Source: Candidatus Poribacteria bacterium (GTDB lineage Bacteria; Poribacteria; DTPJ01; WJIO01). Taken from it: 26,784 bases of DNA. The translations under genes and the position numbers were made by a program. Below are positions 22,144 through 26,784 of the stretch, piece by piece. The notes under the pieces are model-generated. The model was not told where the DNA came from. It saw only the letters and a list, made by a program, of their open reading frames with translations, and made no database searches. Positions within the stretch are counted from its first letter, which is position 1. Every line of letters begins with the position of its first letter. The DNA lies in the NCBI GenBank assembly GCA_014730235.1, contig WJIO01000392.1:1-26784 (forward strand). Direction: 5' to 3'.

Positions 22144-22815
22144 ATGACAAGAAGGCTTATATTTTCGTTCATGATATTGATTTTGCTTCTAGCTTCGGCT
22201 AACATTATGGCCCAGAGATTCCGTCAGGTTAATCTGGAAAAGCCTCCCCTGCCGAAAGACGAAGCTGAAAAACGTATAATGGAAGTAACTGAAGAATTGG
22301 CGGCATACAGAGGTAGAATGCAGAACGTTCCTCCAGAGGATGGAAGGTTACTGCGCCTGTTTGCCGAAGCTACAGAGGCCAAGCATGTGGTGGAAATCGG
22401 TACATCCAACGGTTATTCTGCCCTGTGGATCAGCATGGCACTGATTAAAACCGGCGGTAAGCTGACGACTTTTGAAATTGATCCAGATAGAATTAAAATG
22501 GCCAGGGAGAATTTCAAAAAAGCCGGTGTGGAGGATATAATCACCATCGTTGAGGGTGATGCCCATGAAAATGTGAAAAATCTGGAAGGGCCTATTGATA
22601 TGGTATTTCTGGATGCCGACAAAAGCGGTTATCCCGATTATCTGGACAAGCTTCTTCCCCTGGTTCGTGCCGGTGGGTTAATTATGGCCCATAACATGAG
22701 ATCACCCATGCCGGATCCTGATTACATTAAGGCCATAACAACTGATCCCAATCTGGATACAATATTCCTCCATATGCAGGGGGCTGGGATGGCTGTGACT
22801 TTGAAAAAGCATTAG
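22144..22815 (+). CDS. O-methyltransferase-like protein with N-terminal signal peptide
   Basis: The 223-residue protein has a clear Sec-type leader: MTRR, then a hydrophobic core FSFMILILLLASANIM, with a possible cut after IMA (about residue 22). The mature part is a class I SAM-dependent fold of the COMT-like family: HVVEIGTSNGYSALW (motif I), TTFEIDPDRIKMARENF (acidic end of strand 2), then VFLDADKSGYPDYLD. Such enzymes are normally cytosolic because SAM is; export is unusual. The leader could instead be a membrane anchor. AGGAGAG lies before ATG 22144. The function and substrate are unknown. Confidence 0.83.
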   Translation: MTRRLIFSFMILILLLASANIMAQRFRQVNLEKPPLPKDEAEKRIMEVTEELAAYRGRMQNVPPEDGRLLRLFAEATEAKHVVEIGTSNGYSALWISMALIKTGGKLTTFEIDPDRIKMARENFKKAGVEDIITIVEGDAHENVKNLEGPIDMVFLDADKSGYPDYLDKLLPLVRAGGLIMAHNMRSPMPDPDYIKAITTDPNLDTIFLHMQGAGMAVTLKKH

Positions 22816-22924
22816 AGTGGATTAGACATAAGACGCTGGACTCTGAATTCCAGACAGGGAAATTCTGATTTTTAATCAACTGTTTAATTAAACCATGGTC
22901 CCTCGTTAATGGAGATATTAGAAT

Positions 22925-23569
22925 TTGGAAAAAGAGATTAAATACGAACTTACGTCAAATTATGAAATACAAAACGTAGAGGGCTGGAAAATTTATGTAA
23001 ATAAAAAACTGCTGGATACTGATGCAGGTAAGGATGTCCTGAAGCTCATGGATGCAAAGCTCTTTGAGATCAATCGCACTGTTCCGGATGAGGCGATACA
23101 GAAATTATATGATACGAAAATATGGCTGGAAGCCGAGAGTAAACAGGTCGTATGTGCATGTTATCATCCCTCTGAAAAGTGGCTGATAGATCATGATTTT
23201 AACCCGGAAAAGGCTAAATCAGTGGAGATAGGCAATCCTGACAATTTCCTTAACTGGACAAAACACCAATTCGCGATGGTTCTGCATGAATTAGCCCATG
23301 CCTATCATCATCAGGTGCTGTGTTATGATAATCCCCATATAAAGGAAGCATATAAACACGCTGTGGAAGCGAAATTATACGATTCAGTATTGCGTTATGA
23401 CGGCGATTATGGCAAGGCCTATGCCCTGAATAACGATCAGGAATATTTCGCCGAACAGACAGAAGCATATTTCAGCACTAATGATTTTTACCCCTTTGTA
23501 AAAGCTGAACTGATGAAACACGATCCACTAATGTATGAAACATTAAAGAAGCTGTGGTTGGACAGCTAA
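22925..23569 (+). CDS. HExxH zinc metallopeptidase-like protein (anthrax-lethal-factor-like fold possible)
   Basis: The 214-residue protein has the zinc signature LHELAHAYHH (His121, Glu122, His125) and, about 50 residues on, NDQEYFAEQTEAYF (Glu173/Glu177) that could supply the third ligand. The order HExxH then EYFAE with NDFYPF recalls M34-like peptidases found in Planctomycetes and similar bacteria. No signal peptide is visible, so a cytoplasmic protein is expected. The start is TTG 22925, after GGAG at 22911-22914. The substrate is unknown. Neighbours are the exported methyltransferase and the PocR phosphatase. Confidence 0.75.
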   Translation: MEKEIKYELTSNYEIQNVEGWKIYVNKKLLDTDAGKDVLKLMDAKLFEINRTVPDEAIQKLYDTKIWLEAESKQVVCACYHPSEKWLIDHDFNPEKAKSVEIGNPDNFLNWTKHQFAMVLHELAHAYHHQVLCYDNPHIKEAYKHAVEAKLYDSVLRYDGDYGKAYALNNDQEYFAEQTEAYFSTNDFYPFVKAELMKHDPLMYETLKKLWLDS

Positions 23570-23644
23570 TTTTAACGGGTTATGCCTCTTTTCACAACAT
23601 CAATTACAGACTACGGATCATAAAACAGGAAGTGATGATTTCCC

Positions 23645-25450
23645 ATGTCCGTTGAATTCCTGCGAGAATTTATAAACAGCAATGATTGGGAGCAGATGCA
23701 GAAGCAGTTGGAGGATATATCCGACGTATCTGTCCTCTGGGCAGTGAGCGATTCCGGCAGATCTCTCCTAAAAGCTGAAGAACGATATTTTGAGCTTTGC
23801 CAGTTGATCAGGGGAACAGAAGAAGGCCTGAGAAGATGTCGAAATTCCCATAACAGGCGTTTCCAGGAAGTCAGACGCACCGGAGAACCGGCCATGTCTC
23901 CGTGTTATTGTGGACTTATGGCCTTTGCTTTGCCCATTATACTCGACGGTAACGTAATAGGTGCTGTGGGGGGAACTCACTCCCGGGCCGAATCTCCTAT
24001 TACCATGGAAAAATGCGCCGAAATATCCATTGCCTGTAGACTGGATATTAAAGATGTAGCTGAAAAATCAAAGAAGATAAAACACATGCCGAAGATTGAG
24101 CAAAAGCGCGTCATGTCAACCCTCACCATGTTTACAGGTAACCTTTCCCTTCTGATTAAATGGATGAACAGACTTTTTTTGACTTTAAACCTGGAAGACA
24201 GCTACTCAATAAAACTGTCATCTATCAGTGAAATAGGTAAGCTGGCTGCGTCTGAATTAAACTGGGAGGAAATGCTAAAAACTATAACAGGCAAGACAAA
24301 ATCGATCCTGGATGTGGACGCCTGTTCCGTTTATATCCTTAGGCATGATCAGCAGGAACTGGTTTTAATATCAACAGATGGATTACCCCAATCAGTTTTG
24401 GGGAAAAGTATAAAACTTGGAGAAGGTATAACCGGCGATGTGGCCAAAACCCGAACCGCCGCGTCTGTGGAAGATGCAACTCAGGATACCAGGACTATAT
24501 CAGGTTCTGAAACTTCCAGAACAAGCCGCCGGGGGAAAAGCTATAAGTCTATACTGTCTGTACCCCTTATAGCCCAGGATAGGCTTGTAGGGGTCATTGA
24601 TGTTCGTACTTTCAAACCCAAAAAATGGTTGCAGACAGACATTGATTTTCTCTCAATTATAGCCGCTCAGGTGGCTGGGATAATTGAAAAAGACAGATTC
24701 CGGATGGAGATCAATCAGGAATTGGAAGCAGCAAGATTTATCCAGGCCCGATTACTGCCTGATCCTCTGCCGGATGTTCCGGGTTATGATTTGGATGCTA
24801 TCATTATACCCAATAGTCAGGTAGGCGGAGATTACTACGATTTTATAATGATAAACGAGAAACATCTTGGTATAGTGATTGCTGATGTTTCAGGAAAAGG
24901 CATAGGCGCAGCTATTTTAATGGCAAACATCCAGGGATTGGTAAACGCCTATGCGGGAAATGAATTCGGAGTAAAGGACACGGTATCCCGGATAAACCAG
25001 GCCCTGTTTAACAGCACTGAATCAGAGAAATTCGTCACAATGTTTTACAGTGTTCTGGACATAGAAAATGGGTTACTTACCTATACAAACGCCGGTCATA
25101 ACTACCCATTTCTCTGCGGGAAAGACAGTAAAGAATGTCAATTTCTCGACAAAGGTGGTCTAATGCTGGGTATGATGGAAAATACTATATATTCTGAGGG
25201 AAGTATAACATTCAAAAAAGGTGATATAATGATACTTTACAGCGACGGTGTTACCGAAGCCCGAAACCAGGCAGGTGAACTTTTTGGCATAGAAAGACTA
25301 AACGCTTTAGTCCATGAATATATAAACAATAATCCGGAAACCATAAACGCCAAAGATTTGATCAATCATGTATACCAATCCGTATGCAATTTTTCCTCTG
25401 GTATATCCCTAACAGATGACCTCACCATAGTTGCAATCATTTCTAAGTAA
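23645..25450 (+). CDS. PocR-GAF-SpoIIE (PP2C-type) serine phosphatase
   Basis: This is a soluble 601-residue signalling protein. Residues about 10-140 resemble the PocR ligand-binding domain, with FELCQLIRGTEEGLRRC, RRTGEPAMSPCYCGLMAFALPI and GAVGGTHS and conserved Cys. A GAF domain follows near 200-350 (LDVDACSVYILRHDQQELV; SILSVPLIAQDRLVGVIDVRT). A SpoIIE/PP2C phosphatase spans about 360-600, with SQVGGDYYDF, VIADVSGKGIGAAILMANIQG, NAGHNYPFL, and YSDGVTEARNQAGELFG, including metal-binding Asp. It would dephosphorylate a protein partner, likely an anti-sigma-factor antagonist type, in response to ligands. No partner lies in the window. Confidence 0.87.
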   Translation: MSVEFLREFINSNDWEQMQKQLEDISDVSVLWAVSDSGRSLLKAEERYFELCQLIRGTEEGLRRCRNSHNRRFQEVRRTGEPAMSPCYCGLMAFALPIILDGNVIGAVGGTHSRAESPITMEKCAEISIACRLDIKDVAEKSKKIKHMPKIEQKRVMSTLTMFTGNLSLLIKWMNRLFLTLNLEDSYSIKLSSISEIGKLAASELNWEEMLKTITGKTKSILDVDACSVYILRHDQQELVLISTDGLPQSVLGKSIKLGEGITGDVAKTRTAASVEDATQDTRTISGSETSRTSRRGKSYKSILSVPLIAQDRLVGVIDVRTFKPKKWLQTDIDFLSIIAAQVAGIIEKDRFRMEINQELEAARFIQARLLPDPLPDVPGYDLDAIIIPNSQVGGDYYDFIMINEKHLGIVIADVSGKGIGAAILMANIQGLVNAYAGNEFGVKDTVSRINQALFNSTESEKFVTMFYSVLDIENGLLTYTNAGHNYPFLCGKDSKECQFLDKGGLMLGMMENTIYSEGSITFKKGDIMILYSDGVTEARNQAGELFGIERLNALVHEYINNNPETINAKDLINHVYQSVCNFSSGISLTDDLTIVAIISK

Positions 25451-25480
25451 CCTAAACAGGAAATATTCATTAGAGAAAAA

Positions 25481-25507
25481 TAAATCACTAATTACGGATC
25501 AAGATTC
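25481..25507 (+). repeat. Leader repeat before the oxidoreductase gene
   Basis: This is a near copy of 3921-3946 (23 of 27 positions agree, allowing one gap). Key part: TTACGGATCAAGATTC at 25492-25507. Both copies end exactly 15 bases before the chosen ATG. A weaker copy, CTACGGATCATAAA, starts at 23611 before the PocR gene. Confidence 0.6.
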
Positions 25508-25522
25508 ATGAAAGGAAAAGCA

Positions 25523-26581
25523 ATGGACAAGCTAAAAGTAGCAGTAGTAGGCGCAGGACGAAGGGCAGCAGGGGCATGGCTGCCGACAATAAATGCTCTT
25601 GACGATCAGCTACAACTGGTGGCAGTGTGCAACAAAGGCGCGACAAGAGGTGAGGAGCAGGCCAATAAATATGACGTGAAGTGGTATACAGATGTGGAGA
25701 AGATGATGGACACTGAAAAACCGGATTTTGTGGCCATAATCGTAAATCCAGCTAATACTCACATAGTCGCCAAAGCGGCTCTGGAACGTGGTATCAGCGT
25801 TATAACAGAGACACCTGTGGCCTCCTCCCTGGAAGATGCGGACATGCTTATAGAATTAGCGGAGAAAAAAGGGGCAAAGCTGGAAGTGGCTGAAAACCTC
25901 TACCGTATGCCCTCAGAGCGGATAAAGCGGGAGTTAATACTAAACGGCGTTTTCGGTAAAATCTGGCGGGGGCATAACAACAGCAAGACACACAACTACC
26001 ATGCTGTAAGTCTTGTCAGAAGCTACATCGGTTTTGATATTCCCATAAGAAGAGTTATTGGGATTCAGGGTGAGTTTAATGTTGAACCTCACGAATACAG
26101 GGGCACGACTACGGATATGGAAAGATCAAGACACGCTGTATTCTTCTTTGAAAACGGTGCTCTGGGATTTTCCCATTTCACCAGCCTGACTTTCGGATCA
26201 CCCCTGAGAGGTGTAAACTCCACCGATTTTTACGGTGAAAAGGGTATGGCTGTAGGCGATCAATTGTTTGTTCTGGAAGATGGAAAAACCAGAAAGCCAA
26301 TAGAAATAAAGCGTCATACATGCAGCGCAAATGGTATGGATGTATTGGATAAATTTGTGGCCGACACTGATCCTGAGGTAATATGGGATAATCCATTTAA
26401 AAACTACAAACTCAGTGATGGTATGATAACCATTGCCTCTGAGCTTGCCAGCATAATGAAAGCAGTTAGGGATGATGTAGATCCAGAATACGGAGCGGTA
26501 AACGGCAGAATTGACCGTCAGATTGACCTGGCTATTAGCGAATCTCATAAAAATGGTAATTTGCCAGTGGAAATTGAATAG
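25523..26581 (+). CDS. Gfo/Idh/MocA-family NAD(P)-dependent oxidoreductase
   Basis: The 352-residue cytosolic enzyme has an N-terminal Rossmann fold with VAVVGAGRRAAGAW (GxGxxx dinucleotide motif) and a following NPANTHIVAKAALERGISVITETPVASS segment; the usual EKP motif reads ETP. The C-terminal half is the alpha/beta substrate-binding domain. Members oxidise sugars or inositols; the substrate is unknown. I chose ATG 25523, because AAAGGA (25511-25516) is correctly spaced and the 27-base leader repeat is at the same distance as in trpD; ATG 25508 is an alternative. A URO-D-like gene follows after 16 bases. Confidence 0.9.
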   Translation: MDKLKVAVVGAGRRAAGAWLPTINALDDQLQLVAVCNKGATRGEEQANKYDVKWYTDVEKMMDTEKPDFVAIIVNPANTHIVAKAALERGISVITETPVASSLEDADMLIELAEKKGAKLEVAENLYRMPSERIKRELILNGVFGKIWRGHNNSKTHNYHAVSLVRSYIGFDIPIRRVIGIQGEFNVEPHEYRGTTTDMERSRHAVFFFENGALGFSHFTSLTFGSPLRGVNSTDFYGEKGMAVGDQLFVLEDGKTRKPIEIKRHTCSANGMDVLDKFVADTDPEVIWDNPFKNYKLSDGMITIASELASIMKAVRDDVDPEYGAVNGRIDRQIDLAISESHKNGNLPVEIE

Positions 26582-26597
26582 AAAACGGAGGAATTGA

Positions 26598-26784
26598 TTG
26601 AGTAAACCAGAAATGACCAAAATCCAAAGGCTTGAAGCAGCCTTTGCCCTGGAAGAGCCAGATCATACCCCTATACTGGGCGGATGGCTGGCCTGTCCTG
26701 AATATATAATAGAACTTACCGGAGCGACAGAAGATGAATACTGGGCTGATCCTGTGGGAGTATCTATTAAAGCCTATGATATAC
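26598..26784 (+). CDS. Uroporphyrinogen decarboxylase (URO-D)-family protein, 5' part
   Basis: An open frame from TTG 26598 runs to the window end (62 codons visible). GGAGG at 26587-26591 precedes it; a TTG at 26594 in another frame soon hits a stop. The N-terminal MTKIQRLEAAFALEEPDHTPIL, GGWLACPEYI opening is typical of URO-D-superfamily methyltransferase-like proteins rather than true HemE, but only the beginning is seen. It follows the oxidoreductase gene by 16 bases, so the two probably share a transcript. Confidence 0.75.
   Translation, partial: MSKPEMTKIQRLEAAFALEEPDHTPILGGWLACPEYIIELTGATEDEYWADPVGVSIKAYDI

Overview
The window is about 26.8 kb of a bacterial chromosome, densely coded and of moderate GC (mid-40s % by eye). 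It uses the standard code with TGA as a normal stop (trpE, trpD, holA) and has strong Shine-Dalgarno sites. No rRNA, tRNA or CRISPR array was seen. The gene mix (neutral-ceramidase-like protein, Gfo/Idh/MocA oxidoreductase, URO-D-like protein, CehA/McbA-type PHP protein, ChbG-like deacetylase) resembles uncultured lineages such as Candidatus Poribacteria, Latescibacteria or Planctomycetes-like bacteria. That placement is an inference, not something a marker gene here proves.

Layout. 1-4972: a tryptophan operon with a sigma70-type promoter, a 31-residue leader peptide carrying four Trp codons, a mutually exclusive antiterminator/terminator pair, then trpE-trpG, trpS and trpD. trpC, trpF, trpB and trpA are not in the window. 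4966-6036 (minus): a soluble response-regulator/histidine-kinase hybrid. 6361-9687: a CehA/McbA-like PHP protein and a rhomboid protease. 9733-10137: a self-contained unit of a perfect-consensus promoter, two tiny very basic proteins and a terminator. 10234-14260: moxR-holA-polX, tightly packed; the PolX-like protein has lost its polymerase catalytic acidic residues but keeps its PHP domain. 14396-17156: ChbG-like deacetylase, SEC-C/TPR protein, a peroxiredoxin whose active-site codon is TGA (probable selenoprotein) and a 6-phospho-3-hexuloisomerase. 17180-20449 (minus): a MutS2 without Smr domain and a ceramidase-like protein. 20874-26784: MFS transporter, signal-peptide-bearing O-methyltransferase-like protein, HExxH metallopeptidase, PocR-GAF-SpoIIE phosphatase, Gfo/Idh/MocA oxidoreductase and the start of a URO-D-like protein.

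A family of short imperfect palindromic elements (MITE-like, about 120-163 bp, with terminal inverted repeats and a central hairpin, often GAAA-looped) occurs at least six times, all between genes. One copy ends 12 bp before the trp -35 box, one half-copy lies inside the trp operon, and two separate divergent genes.

The strongest points for follow-up are the TGA-encoded peroxiredoxin with a SECIS-like hairpin, the complete trp attenuator driving an operon that includes the Trp-tRNA synthetase, the pair of small basic proteins behind a perfect promoter, the polymerase-dead PolX, and the MITE-like family.
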